DNA of 64,000 nucleotides from Roseiarcus sp963835955 (GTDB lineage Bacteria > Pseudomonadota > Alphaproteobacteria > Rhizobiales > Beijerinckiaceae). The first letter of the stretch is position 1; each line of letters starts with the position of its first letter. The DNA lies in the NCBI GenBank assembly GCA_963835955.1, contig CAWIHZ010000015.1, positions 41,467 through 105,466 on the forward strand, written 5' to 3'. The notes under the pieces were generated by a model. The model was not told where the DNA came from and did not search any database. It worked only from the letters and a program-made list of their open reading frames with translations. Of this stretch, positions 36,474 through 45,282 are shown piece after piece. Position numbers and translations under genes: made by a program.

Positions 36474-38193
36474 GTAGGGGGCAAAAGTCATGGCGCGGGT
36501 CGGCTTGGGTGCGGCGAATTGACTCATAGGGGCTAGTAAGGATTGCCAAATCGGCGGTTTTCTGACTCGATGGGGGAATGTCGCCGCCGCCCAACATCGA
36601 CGCGCTTTCGCTGGCCGAGCTGAAGAGCTTGGTGTTGAAGCTTCTCGAGGAGGTAGCGGAACTTCGGCGAATGGTTGCGGCGCTGCGTGACGAGATCGCC
36701 CGGCTGAAGGGCGGGCCTGGTCGGCCGGACATCAAGGCGAACGTCAAACCGAGCGGCATGGAAAAGGCGAGCGAGGCGCAACCGTCGGACCCGTCGGGCA
36801 GCGCCGGCGCGGTGGCACGCGCGCGAAGCTGGTGATCGACGAGGAGCGCAAGCTCGAGGTCGAAGCGCCGCCCGGCTCGCGTTTCAAGGGCTACGCGAGT
36901 TATCTGGTTCAGGATCTGATGATCCGCTCGCATGTGACCTGCTTTCGCCGGCAATGCTGGCGGACCCCGGATGGCGAGACGGTGATGGCGCCTTTGCCGG
37001 CGGGCGTCGAAGGTCATTTCGGACCCGAACTGCGCCGCTTCGTGCTCGCCCAATATCATCAGGGACAGGTCACGGCGGCGCGGCTGGTGACGCTGTTGCG
37101 CGGGTTCGGCATCGTGATCTCCAAGCGGCAGATCGTTCGCCTGCTGATCGCCGGCAAGCAGAGCTTCCTGGACGAAGCCCGCGCCGTGCTGCGAGCCGGC
37201 TTGACCAACGCGGCGTGGATCACTGTCGACGACACCGGGGCGCGCCACAAGGCCAAGAACGGCTTCTGCACCCAGATCGGCAACCCGCACTTCACCTGGT
37301 TCGGGACCACCGGTTCAAAGAGGCGCCTCAACTTCCTCGAACTGTTGCGCGCCGGGCATGGCGACTACATCGTCAATGACGAAGCCATGGCCTATATGCG
37401 CGCCCGCGCGCTCGCCGCCGCGTCATCGCCCACCTGAGCGAGCATGAGAATTGCGTCTTCGCCGATCGCGCGGCCTGGAACGCTCATCTGGAGCGGCTCG
37501 GCGTCGCCGCCCTGAAGGTCCATCCCGATCCGGTGCTGATCGCCACCGAGGGCGCTCTGTGGGGCAGCGTCAAGGCGCATGGCTTCTCACCGACACCGTG
37601 GTCGTCAGCGACGACGCCGGCCAGTTCGATGTCGGCCAGCATGGCCTGTGCTGGGTCCACGCCGAACGCCTGGTCCACAAACTCGATACGTTCACCGACG
37701 CCGAACGCGCCGCGCAAGCCCGCATCCGCGCCCTCATCTGGCGGTTCTACCGCAGTCTCAAGGCTTAGCGGGCCATCCATCGCCGGCGCGCAAGGCGAGC
37801 TTGTCGGCGCGGTTCGATCGCATCTTCGGCGCAAGACCGGCTGCGCCACCCTCGACAGTTTGCTCGCGCGCTTGCGCGCCAACAAGAGCGAACTCCTCAG
37901 GGTGCTCGAAAGACCAGAGATCCCGCTCAACACCAACGGCTTGGAGAACGACATTCGTTGCCAGGTCACCAAGCGAAAAATCAGCGGTGGAACCCGCAGC
38001 GACGCCGGCCGCGATTGTCGCGACGCCTTCCTCGGCCTCAACAAGACCTGCGCCAAGCTCGGCATCGCCTTCTGGGACTACCTCGGCGCCCGCCTCGCCG
38101 TCCCTGGCTGCCAGGAAATCCCTGCCCTCGCCGAAATCGTCAGCGCACGCGCCCCAAGGCCGCCCTAATCGCCGCGCCTTTTGCCCCTGTTAC
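36474..38193 (+). mobile_element. Degenerate IS66-family insertion sequence
   Basis: About 1.72 kb. The ends carry imperfect inverted repeats: AGGGGGCAAAAG near 36476 and, on the other strand, AGGGGCAAAAGGCGCGG ending near 38188. The left copy continues with TCATGGCGCGG, the right with GCGCGG. Inside is a single transposase gene in five or more frames. No tnpA/tnpB accessory genes. I see no clear 8-bp target duplication. Confidence 0.6.
36578..38168 (+). pseudogene. IS66-family transposase (TnpC type), multiply frameshifted
   Basis: Fragments in order: LSLAELKSLVLKLLEEVAEL and GRPDIKANVKPSGMEKA (36578-36815); KLVIDEERKLEVEAPPGSRF, ITVDDTGARHKAKNGFCTQI (to ~37415); VIAHLSEHENCVFADRAAWN to ~37590; DTVVVSDDAGQFDVGQHGLC, WVHAERLVHKLDTF (to 37768); and LNTNGLENDIRCQVTKRKIS, GLNKTCAKLGIAFWDYLGAR (to 38168). 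These are the leucine-rich N-terminus, the DDE domain (Asp in DDTGARH and SDDAGQF, Glu in LENDIR) and the C-terminus of IS66 transposases. At least five indels; inactive. Confidence 0.8.
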
Positions 38194-38281
38194 TAAAAAG
38201 AGTTGCAAAGCCTTGAAAAGATTGAACCGGCGCGGGCAAAGCGGCGGTAAAGCCGACCATCGTGGCGAGCCGCGCCAAAAA

Positions 38282-38306
38282 AAGCCGCCCCGGCGTGGCG
38301 CCGCTT
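38282..38306 (-). terminator. Intrinsic terminator candidate for the penicillin acylase gene
   Basis: Read on the minus strand, AAGC-GG-CGCC pairs with GGCG-GCTT around ACGCCGG (2-nt bulge), immediately followed by a run of seven T (38277-38283). It lies about 30 nt after the acylase stop. Confidence 0.5.
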
Positions 38307-38333
38307 CCGCTTAGCGCCGGCGCCGCGCGCGCA

Positions 38334-40706
38334 TCACGGCGACAGGATCAATTCCCGGGCGCCGGCCTTCTTCAGATCGGCCTCGGAGCCGGCGAGGGTT
38401 ATATATTTGACGTCAATCCACAGTGGGACGAGGTCGCGATAATGGCGCGAGAAAATATGGCCGGATTCCCCGGTCGCGATCATAAAGCGCGACTTTCCAG
38501 GGTCGGCGAGATCGTAGACCCCGCGAAAGCCCGGGCCATGGGAGCGGGCGAACGGCTTGTCGGGCGGGGTTTCGAACCCGCCGCCGCGGTCGAGAGTGTA
38601 AAAGCCGCCGCTTGACGGCAGGCTGAGATCGCTGAACCAATCGAGCAGCGGCACGCGGCTGAAGACCTGGTGTTGCATCAGCGCCTGATGTTCCGCCCCC
38701 CACCGCCACTGGCTCATGTCGGCGCCGTCCCGCTTGACGAGGAGCGCGAGGCCCTGGTCGAGCGCGCGGCCGAGGGCCTGCCGGCAATCTGGGTCGGGCT
38801 TGCCCGGCGCGTCGCACCAGGACGGATGGTCGCGCATCAGCGAAATCAGCGTTGTGGCGGCGAATGGCCCCTTGGCTTCCAACTTGAGGCCGGTCTTGTC
38901 GTCGATCAGGACGTGGCGAAGCGATTTGAGGAAGGCGGCGAAGATCAGCGGCTCGACGCGGTCCTTGTCCATGACGTCGTCCCAATGGGCAAGCAGCGCC
39001 TGGGCTTGCCTCGCCCTCTCGTCGGATGGGACGATTCTGGCGATGAACGGCTGCAAGTCCCTGGCCGCCAGCGACAGATGATCAGCCTGCATCGCGGCCG
39101 AAGTCTCCAGGCTGTGCTTGTCGATCGCATCGAAGAATTGCTGGATGCGGCGGGCGCGGAAATCCTCCTCCCAGTCCTGGCCGAACGTCGGCTGATGGTT
39201 GTCCGGGACATTGGCGTTGTTGGCGTTGAAGGCGAAGCCGGCCTCCGGGTTGTGCAGTTGCGGAAGCTGCTCGAACGGAACGACGCCGACCCAGTCGAAC
39301 GCGCCCGACGCGCCGTCCACTGGAGCCAGACCATCGCCGGATTTGCGCACGGGAACGAGGCCGGGGCTGAAAAAGCCGATATCGCCGCCGCCGTCGGCAT
39401 AGACAACGTTCTGCGTCGGCGTCTGGTAAATCCGCATGGCGTCGAGGAATTCGCCCCAGTTTCGCGCGCCGTCGAGGCGCATGATCGCCTCACCGGTGGT
39501 GTCGCGATCGCCGAGGCCGGTGAAAGCGAGCGCCGCGACCTTTCCCGGCCCGGCGACATCGGCGAGGTCGGCGCTGACGTCGGACAGAACAGGGCCGTGA
39601 CGGGTCGCGCGCACCACGAGCTTGACGTCCGTTGCGTCCTTGACGTGGATCGTCTCGTCGCGCGCCTCGAATGGCCTGGAACCGTCCGGGGTCAAGTATT
39701 TCGTCGGATCGGTCGGATCGACGGTCTCGACGAACAGGTCCTGCACGTCGGTGTCGGCGGTCGTGAACCCCCAGGCGATATGGTCATTCTGACCGAGCAG
39801 CACGCCCGGCGCTCCTGGAAGGGTTGCGCCCTTGACGGAGCCTTCCGGAGTCACGATCCGGGCGAGATACCAGAGAATCGGCGCGCTGAGCGCAAGATGC
39901 GGGTCGTTGGCGAGGATCGGCTTGCCGGTGACCGTGCGCGAACCGGCCACGACCCATTCGTTCGACGCCCCGTGACTGACGCCGATCAACGCGCCGATCT
40001 CATCCTCGATGCTTTTTCCGCCGGCGTGCTTGAGGGTAAGGGCGGGTTCGGTGGTGATCGGCGCGCCCGGTCCCGCGCCGGGAAACATCCACCCCGCCTG
40101 TTCGGGGCCGAGCTTCCGGCGCAGGCGCGCCCTCATGGCCTCGATTTTGTAGTTGTTGGAGAGTTGATAGGCCAGCAGCTTGCCGAAGACCAGGGAATCC
40201 GCGGGCTTCCACGGCTCGGGACGGTCGCCGGCGATCATGAACTCTGGCGGCAGCGCGTCCCGGTGGCTGTCGAGGAACGCGTTCACGCCGTCCGCATAGG
40301 CTTGCAGTCGCTTTTGGGCCCAGGGCGAGAGGGCGGAAAAGCTGCTTTCCGCCTCGCGATAGAAGCCAAGCGTGCGCATGAACTTGTCGACGCCGACGCG
40401 GTCGGGGCCGAGAATCTCCGCCAGACGTCCCTGACCCACGCGGCGCCGGATCTCCATCTGAAAGAGGCGCTCGCTCGCATGCAGATAGCCGAGCGCCCGC
40501 GCCGCGTCGTCCATCGAGGCGGCGAAAATATGCGGCACGCCGTAGGCGTCGCGCCAGACGCGCACATCCGCCGACAGGCCCGGCAGCTTCTCTATTCCAG
40601 ACGTGGCGGGCATGGCGCGATAGAACAGGTAAGCGCCCGCCAGCGTCGCAACGGCGATCAGCGTTATGACCAGCCTGAGCAGTCCCTTGATCAGCCGCCA
40701 CTTCAT
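38334..40706 (-). CDS. Penicillin acylase family protein (Ntn hydrolase)
   Basis: 790 aa from the ATG at 40706, with CAGGAAC upstream; the frame runs further but without a plausible start. N-terminal membrane anchor/signal (LLRLVITLIAVATLAGAYLF), then DVRVWRDAYGVPHIFAASMD, the alpha chain, and the self-processing site GVSHGASNEWVVAG whose Ser248 becomes the N-terminal nucleophile of the beta chain. Also AFNANNANVPDNHQP. The family hydrolyses amide bonds of beta-lactams, acyl-homoserine lactones or other N-acyl compounds; the natural substrate cannot be told here. Periplasmic. Downstream of xth and lolA on the same strand. Confidence 0.92.
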   Translation of the reverse strand: MKWRLIKGLLRLVITLIAVATLAGAYLFYRAMPATSGIEKLPGLSADVRVWRDAYGVPHIFAASMDDAARALGYLHASERLFQMEIRRRVGQGRLAEILGPDRVGVDKFMRTLGFYREAESSFSALSPWAQKRLQAYADGVNAFLDSHRDALPPEFMIAGDRPEPWKPADSLVFGKLLAYQLSNNYKIEAMRARLRRKLGPEQAGWMFPGAGPGAPITTEPALTLKHAGGKSIEDEIGALIGVSHGASNEWVVAGSRTVTGKPILANDPHLALSAPILWYLARIVTPEGSVKGATLPGAPGVLLGQNDHIAWGFTTADTDVQDLFVETVDPTDPTKYLTPDGSRPFEARDETIHVKDATDVKLVVRATRHGPVLSDVSADLADVAGPGKVAALAFTGLGDRDTTGEAIMRLDGARNWGEFLDAMRIYQTPTQNVVYADGGGDIGFFSPGLVPVRKSGDGLAPVDGASGAFDWVGVVPFEQLPQLHNPEAGFAFNANNANVPDNHQPTFGQDWEEDFRARRIQQFFDAIDKHSLETSAAMQADHLSLAARDLQPFIARIVPSDERARQAQALLAHWDDVMDKDRVEPLIFAAFLKSLRHVLIDDKTGLKLEAKGPFAATTLISLMRDHPSWCDAPGKPDPDCRQALGRALDQGLALLVKRDGADMSQWRWGAEHQALMQHQVFSRVPLLDWFSDLSLPSSGGFYTLDRGGGFETPPDKPFARSHGPGFRGVYDLADPGKSRFMIATGESGHIFSRHYRDLVPLWIDVKYITLAGSEADLKKAGARELILSP

Positions 40707-40785
40707 CGCCCGTTCCTGCCGCCTGAGCCTCGATGGACGGAAGTCAACCCGCTCCGGCCGTTCAAGTCCACTTCTCGCGCCAGTT

Positions 40786-41592
40786 CTACAGCGCAAACGT
40801 CGCCTTGACTGGCGCATGGTCCGACGGGCGGTCCCAGCCGCGCGCTTCGCGCAGCACGTGCACCGATTTCACCGCCGTTTCGAGGGCGGGGCTAACCCAA
40901 ATGTGGTCCAGGCGCCGTCCCTTGTCGGCGTTCGACCAGTCGGGCGAGCGATAGCTCCACCAAGTGTAGAGCTTCTGATCGGCGGGCGTGAATTTGCGCA
41001 ACGCGTCGATCCATGCGCCGGCGGCTTGTGCGCGTTTCAGCCTCTCGACCTCGACCGGCGTGTGGCTTACGACGTTGAGGAGCGCCTTGTGGCTCCAGAC
41101 GTCATGTTCGAGCGGCGCGATATTGAGATCGCCGACGAGGATCGCCCGCCGCCCGTCCGCCTTGTTTTCCGTCGCCCATTCCGCCATCTCGTCGACGAAG
41201 GCGAGCTTATGGGCGAACTTGTCGTTGATCGTGGGATCTGGCTCGTCGCCGCCGGCCGGCACGTAGAAATTGTGCAACTCCAGGCCCTCCGCCTTGCCTC
41301 CGAGCCCGACGCAGAGATGGCGCGCGTGACCCCTGGAGCAGAAGTCGCGGGTCGAGGACCCGGTGAACGGCACGCGCGAGACGACGGCGACGCCGTGGTA
41401 GCCCTTCTGCCCGCAGATCGCGATTTGGGGATAGCCTGCGTCGCGAAACGCGGCGTGAGGAAAATTCGCGTCCGGGCACTTCGTCTCCTGCAGGCAAAGA
41501 ACATCCGGCCTGTGCTCGGCCAGATAGCGAGTGACGAGGCCGATCCGCAGGCGAACCGAATTGATGTTCCACGTGGCGATGGTGAAGTTCAA
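40786..41592 (-). CDS. xth: Exodeoxyribonuclease III
   Basis: 268 aa from a TTG at 41592 (LNFTIATWNINSVRLRIGLV). Endonuclease/exonuclease/phosphatase fold with VLCLQETKCPD (metal Glu), HNFYVPAGGDEPD, VGDLNIAP (Asp-x-Asn), SPDWSNADKGRRLDHIWVSP and the catalytic SDHAPVKATF. AP endonuclease and 3' exonuclease in base-excision repair. The frame stays open upstream, but the added residues are not conserved. It follows lolA, an arrangement common in Rhizobiales. Confidence 0.93.
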   Translation of the reverse strand: MNFTIATWNINSVRLRIGLVTRYLAEHRPDVLCLQETKCPDANFPHAAFRDAGYPQIAICGQKGYHGVAVVSRVPFTGSSTRDFCSRGHARHLCVGLGGKAEGLELHNFYVPAGGDEPDPTINDKFAHKLAFVDEMAEWATENKADGRRAILVGDLNIAPLEHDVWSHKALLNVVSHTPVEVERLKRAQAAGAWIDALRKFTPADQKLYTWWSYRSPDWSNADKGRRLDHIWVSPALETAVKSVHVLREARGWDRPSDHAPVKATFAL

Positions 41593-41681
41593 AGGCGGCC
41601 CCAGAATTGGACAGCGCCACAGTTCCAGCCCCGACGCCGCGCGAGAAGGGCCTGAGCCGGGTTTCCCACAGTCATCCGCCG

Positions 41682-42389
41682 TCACCTCCGGGCGCCGCCG
41701 AGCGTGTTCGGATGCAAATCCTCGTTGATATGGAACAGCGCCGGATCGGGCTTCGTCTTCAGATCGACGTTGAACAGGGTCACGACGGTCTGGAAGCCCT
41801 GTGCGTCGATCACTGTCCACTGCTTGAGCGCGAAGGTCACGGGGTCAAAAATGAGCTCGACGTGCGCCGCGCCGCCGAGCGCCGCCTTGTCTTCGATCTC
41901 GATCGTGACCGAATTCGGGTCCTGGGCGACGCTCAACACCCTGGTGTCGCGCGCGAGGTCGATGCGGTCGGCAAGCAGGAACTTCAATGGCGTCTGGGCG
42001 ATGAAATACTCATCCTGAGTGTTAAGCTTGTGGTCGATCACTGCGACGCTGCGGCCGTCGGCGACGATCTCGAAGCGGGCGGGGGCGGCGTATTTGAACA
42101 GCATGCGCCCAGGGCGGGCGATGGTCATCTGTCCTTCCGAGCGTTTGCCATTCGGTCCGATCTGGACGAAGTCGGCGGTCATCACGCGCGCCGCGTCGAG
42201 CCAGGCGTTGGCGCGCCGGACCGCCTCGGCGGCGCTGAGCGGCGCGGCCGCCGCGGATTTGGCGGCGGCGCCGGTCCTCCTCGCAGCCGCGCCTGTCGGG
42301 CCGAGCTGCAGCGGCGCGTTCCCGGCGAAGGCGCAAGCGCCGAAGCCGGCCCAAAGAGCGAGCGCCAGCAAGCGGGCACGTTTCGCCAT
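41682..42389 (-). CDS. lolA: Outer-membrane lipoprotein carrier protein LolA
   Basis: Protein of 235 aa. Signal peptide MAKRARLLALALWAGFGACA, an Ala-rich linker of about 35 residues, then the LolA fold: MTADFVQIGPNGKRSEGQMT, RPGRMLFKYAAPARFEIVAD, GRSVAVIDHKLNTQDEYFIA, TPLKFLLADRIDL and VTFALKQWTVIDAQGFQTVV. It ferries lipoproteins from the LolCDE complex to the outer membrane. Upstream of xth with about 90 nt between. Confidence 0.9.
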   Translation of the reverse strand: MAKRARLLALALWAGFGACAFAGNAPLQLGPTGAAARRTGAAAKSAAAAPLSAAEAVRRANAWLDAARVMTADFVQIGPNGKRSEGQMTIARPGRMLFKYAAPARFEIVADGRSVAVIDHKLNTQDEYFIAQTPLKFLLADRIDLARDTRVLSVAQDPNSVTIEIEDKAALGGAAHVELIFDPVTFALKQWTVIDAQGFQTVVTLFNVDLKTKPDPALFHINEDLHPNTLGGARR

Positions 42390-42541
42390 CCAAGCAAATC
42401 CTTTTCGACTTCCCCGCCGCGCCGCGGCTTAATCGCCCGACAGCTTTTGCGCCGGATATTAGGAAATCCCCGCACGCGGGGGCGAAGCCGCCTTGAACGG
42501 GCACTGTGCTCTTTGTGTGGCGAACCCGCGGTGTGTTGCGG

Positions 42542-43873
42542 CTATCGCACGCCGGCCAGCGCCGCGTCGAGCGCTTCGCCGAGCCGCTCGACGATCGCCG
42601 CCACCTGCCGCGCCTGGACGATGAAGGGCGGGGCGAGGAGGATATGATCGCCTTGCACGCCGTCGATCGTGCCGCCCATTGGATAGACCATCAGGCCGCG
42701 GGCCATCGCCTCGCGTTTGACGCGCGCATGAAGTTTGAGCGCGGGATCGAACGGCCGTTTGCTCGCCCGGTCGCTGACCAGCTCCAGCGCGCGCAAGAGG
42801 CCGCGTCCGCGAATGTCGCCGACGATGGCGCAGTCGGCGAAGCGCTCCTCGAGCCGGCGCTGCAGATCTTCGCCCATCGCGACGACGTTGGCGAGGAGCC
42901 TGTCCCGACGGATGACGTCCTGCACCGCCAGCGCCGCCGCCGCCGCCATCGGATGCCCCATGTAGGTGTGGCCGTGCTGGAACGCCCCGGAACCCTCGGC
43001 GAAGGCGGCGAAAATCCGCTTCGCCAGCAGCACCGCGCCGATCGGCTGGTAGCCGCCCCCGAGGCCCTTGGCGATCGTCATCAGATCGGGCGCCACGCCC
43101 TCCTGCTCGCAGGCGTGCAATGTCCCGGTCCGGCCCATGCCGCACATCACCTCGTCGAGAATGAGCAGCACGCCGAAGCGGTCGCAGATCGCCCTGATCC
43201 GCTTGAAGTAATCGCCGACCGGCGGCACTGCGCCCGCCGTGGCGCCGACCACTGTCTCGGCCACGAAGGCGATCACGCGTTCGGGGCCGATCTCGAGCAT
43301 TCTGTCCTCGAGCGCCTGCGCCGCTCGCTTAGCGTAGTGCGCGTCGCTCTCGCCCGGGCCTTGCAGGCGATAGGCGTAGCAGGGGTCGATATGATGGGTC
43401 CCGATCAAAAGCGGCTCGAACTGCGCCCTCCGCCATGCGTTTCCCCCCGTCGCCAGCGCTCCCAGCGTGTTGCCGTGATAGCTCTGGCGCCGGGCGATGA
43501 CATGACGGCGCTGCGGCTCGCCGATCTCGACGAAATACTGGCGCGCCATCTTGATCGCGGCCTCGATCGCCTCCGACCCGCCGCTGACGAGATAGACGTG
43601 ATCGAGGCCCTCCGGCGCGTCCTCGACCAGACGGTCGGCGAGACGCTCGGCGACTTCCGTGGTGAAGAAGGCGGTGTGGGCGTAAGCGAGCGCGTCGAGC
43701 TGCCCGTGCAGGGCGGCGAGCACGTCTGGATGGCCGTGACCGAGGCAGGAGACGGCGGCCCCTGCCGAAGCGTCGAGATAGCGATTGCCTTCGGCGTCGA
43801 TAATCTCGACCCCGGAACCCGAGACCGCGACCGGCATGACGGCGTTTGCGGCGCGATGCAGAATATGCGTCAT
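42542..43873 (-). CDS. Class III aminotransferase
   Basis: 443 aa from ATG 43873; the longer frame adds only arginine-rich residues. Fold-type I PLP enzyme: YLDASAGAAVSCLGHGHPDV, YLVSGGSEAIEAAIKMARQY, LLILDEVMCGMGRTGTLHA and the cofactor lysine in LMTIAKGLGGGYQPIGAVL. Typically an omega-amino-acid:pyruvate or aspartate-family aminotransferase; the substrate is not readable from sequence. Divergent from the BKACE gene with about 90 nt between starts, suggesting shared control and a joint pathway. Confidence 0.9.
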   Translation of the reverse strand: MTHILHRAANAVMPVAVSGSGVEIIDAEGNRYLDASAGAAVSCLGHGHPDVLAALHGQLDALAYAHTAFFTTEVAERLADRLVEDAPEGLDHVYLVSGGSEAIEAAIKMARQYFVEIGEPQRRHVIARRQSYHGNTLGALATGGNAWRRAQFEPLLIGTHHIDPCYAYRLQGPGESDAHYAKRAAQALEDRMLEIGPERVIAFVAETVVGATAGAVPPVGDYFKRIRAICDRFGVLLILDEVMCGMGRTGTLHACEQEGVAPDLMTIAKGLGGGYQPIGAVLLAKRIFAAFAEGSGAFQHGHTYMGHPMAAAAALAVQDVIRRDRLLANVVAMGEDLQRRLEERFADCAIVGDIRGRGLLRALELVSDRASKRPFDPALKLHARVKREAMARGLMVYPMGGTIDGVQGDHILLAPPFIVQARQVAAIVERLGEALDAALAGVR

Positions 43874-43962
43874 GATATTGTCCGGCGGCCGGGCGCGGCG
43901 AGGGCTCCTCGGGTTTGCGCCCATGCTACGCGCAGGAGACGGCCGGCGGAAAGGCGGGAACT

Positions 43963-44808
43963 TTGATCGGGGCTCCAGGGGGACGGCGGGTTGTCGTGGC
44001 GGTCGCGCCAAACGGCGGGCGCAAGACCAAGGCCGACCATCCGGCGCTTCCATTGACCGCTGGCGAGCTGGCGCGCGCGGCGGCCGAATGCCTCGATCAG
44101 GGGGCGTCGATGATCCACCTGCACGTGCGCGACCGCGACGGCAAGCACATCCTCGACGCCGAGGCCTATCGCGCAGCGACCGCCCGGATCTATGACGCGA
44201 TCGGCGATCGGCTGGTGGTGCAGATCACCAGCGAGGCGGTCGGCGCGTATTCGCCGGCCGAACAGATGGCGGTGGTTCTGGAGACCAACCCGGAGGCTGT
44301 TTCGCTGGCCCTGCGCGAATTCGCCCCCGACAAAGCGGGGGAAAAGGACTTCGCGGAGTTCCTGGGGCGCCTCAAGATCATGCGCATCTGGCCGCAGATC
44401 ATTCTCTATTCCCCCGAGGAGGGGTCGCGGCTCGGGGCGATGCGCCGGCAAGGCCTGATCCCGTTCGAGTCGGTGGCGGTGCTCTATGTCCTCGGGCGCT
44501 TCGCCCTCGGCAAGACGTCCGCGCCGACCGACATCCTGCCGTTCATCGGGCCGGAGATGCCGCGCTTCGAATCCTGGAGCGTCTGCGCTTTTGGGCGCCA
44601 GGAGGTCGCCTGCGTGAGCGCCGCGGCCTTGCTCGGCGGCCACGCCCGGGTCGGCTTCGAGAACAATCTGTTCCTGCCCGACGGCGCGCTCGCTTCTTCC
44701 AACGCCGAGGCGGTCGGCGCGGTCGCGCGCGCCCTCGACGCGCTGGGACTGCCGCGGCAGAGCGCCGAAGGCCTGCGCGAGGAAATCGAGGCCGCGATGG
44801 CCAAATGA
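43963..44808 (+). CDS. BKACE family protein (3-keto-5-aminohexanoate cleavage enzyme, DUF849)
   Basis: 281 aa from TTG 43963, chosen for GGCGGAAAGGCGGG upstream; TTG 43915 is also open. Landmarks: VVVAVAPNGGRKTKADHPAL, the zinc-binding MIHLHVRDRDGKHILDAEAY, VVQITSEAVGAYSPAEQMAV and VGFENNLFLPDG. BKACE enzymes condense a beta-keto acid with acetyl-CoA to give a CoA ester and acetoacetate. The founding member works in lysine fermentation; others act on carnitine-, beta-keto-adipate- or dehydrocarnitine-like substrates. Divergent partner: the class III aminotransferase. Confidence 0.85.
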   Translation: MIGAPGGRRVVVAVAPNGGRKTKADHPALPLTAGELARAAAECLDQGASMIHLHVRDRDGKHILDAEAYRAATARIYDAIGDRLVVQITSEAVGAYSPAEQMAVVLETNPEAVSLALREFAPDKAGEKDFAEFLGRLKIMRIWPQIILYSPEEGSRLGAMRRQGLIPFESVAVLYVLGRFALGKTSAPTDILPFIGPEMPRFESWSVCAFGRQEVACVSAAALLGGHARVGFENNLFLPDGALASSNAEAVGAVARALDALGLPRQSAEGLREEIEAAMAK

Positions 44809-45282
44809 GGCGGCGGCGGGCGTGAGCCCGTGGGCCTCGCGCCGGCGCGGGCCCGCGCCAAATTTTTCCAAGCCAATCCAAGGAAAACCAAATCAGACCA
44901 AGGAAAACCAAGTAAAAAGATGCTTGGATTATCTTGGATTTCCTTGGATTCTCTCGTCCGAATCGGGACTTTTCAAGGGGTTACGGCGATTCCAATCCAA
45001 TAATTCGAGCGGGCGCGAGCAACATGCCGAGGCTACGCGCCCTGGTTGTGAGGCTTCCGCAATATTCCAGGCGATCGTGCGATCATCGAATCTTCCGGGC
45101 GAACGAAACCCAAACTCACCCTAGCATGGATTCTGATTTTCGCAAAGAAGAATCTTCAAGTGACTGAAAAGCTTGAGGGAGTCGCGATCGACGGCGGCCG
45201 TTCCGACGCGGGCGCAGCATCCAAGAGCCTCGAGAGGACGATCGCCGCACCCGCCACTTGCGCGGGGCCGTGACGCGCCGGC
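44809..45282. other. Intergenic region with repeat cluster, no gene recognised
   Basis: 474 nt between convergent BKACE and csaA genes. The left third holds the AT-rich repeat block at 44875-44950. The rest (44951-45282) has short open frames without recognisable content, an AT-richer patch near 45120-45165, and no RNA gene that I can identify. Confidence 0.4.
44875..44950. repeat. CCAAGG / CCTTGG repeat block with 12-bp inverted ends
   Basis: AATCCAAGGAAA (44875-44886) is the exact inverted repeat of TTTCCTTGGATT (44939-44950). Between them CCAAGGAAAACCAA recurs directly (44878 and 44899), and CTTGGATT occurs at 44923, 44933 and 44943. The block can fold into one long stem or several short ones and is AT-rich against its surroundings. 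Could be a MITE-like element, a multi-site operator or a terminator. Confidence 0.55.

Noticed and set aside
38670..40808. 712-codon frame antisense to the penicillin acylase
   Set aside because: Very long but a shadow: the acylase on the other strand has all family motifs, and this frame has none.
42468..42481. CCCCGC-AC-GCGGGG hairpin after the aminotransferase gene as a terminator
   Set aside because: The loop would be only 2 nt and no T-run follows on the minus strand.
44822..45124. 100-codon frame through the CCAAGG repeat block
   Set aside because: Translation simply follows the repeat (KPNQTKENQ-type words) and has no ribosome site or conserved content.
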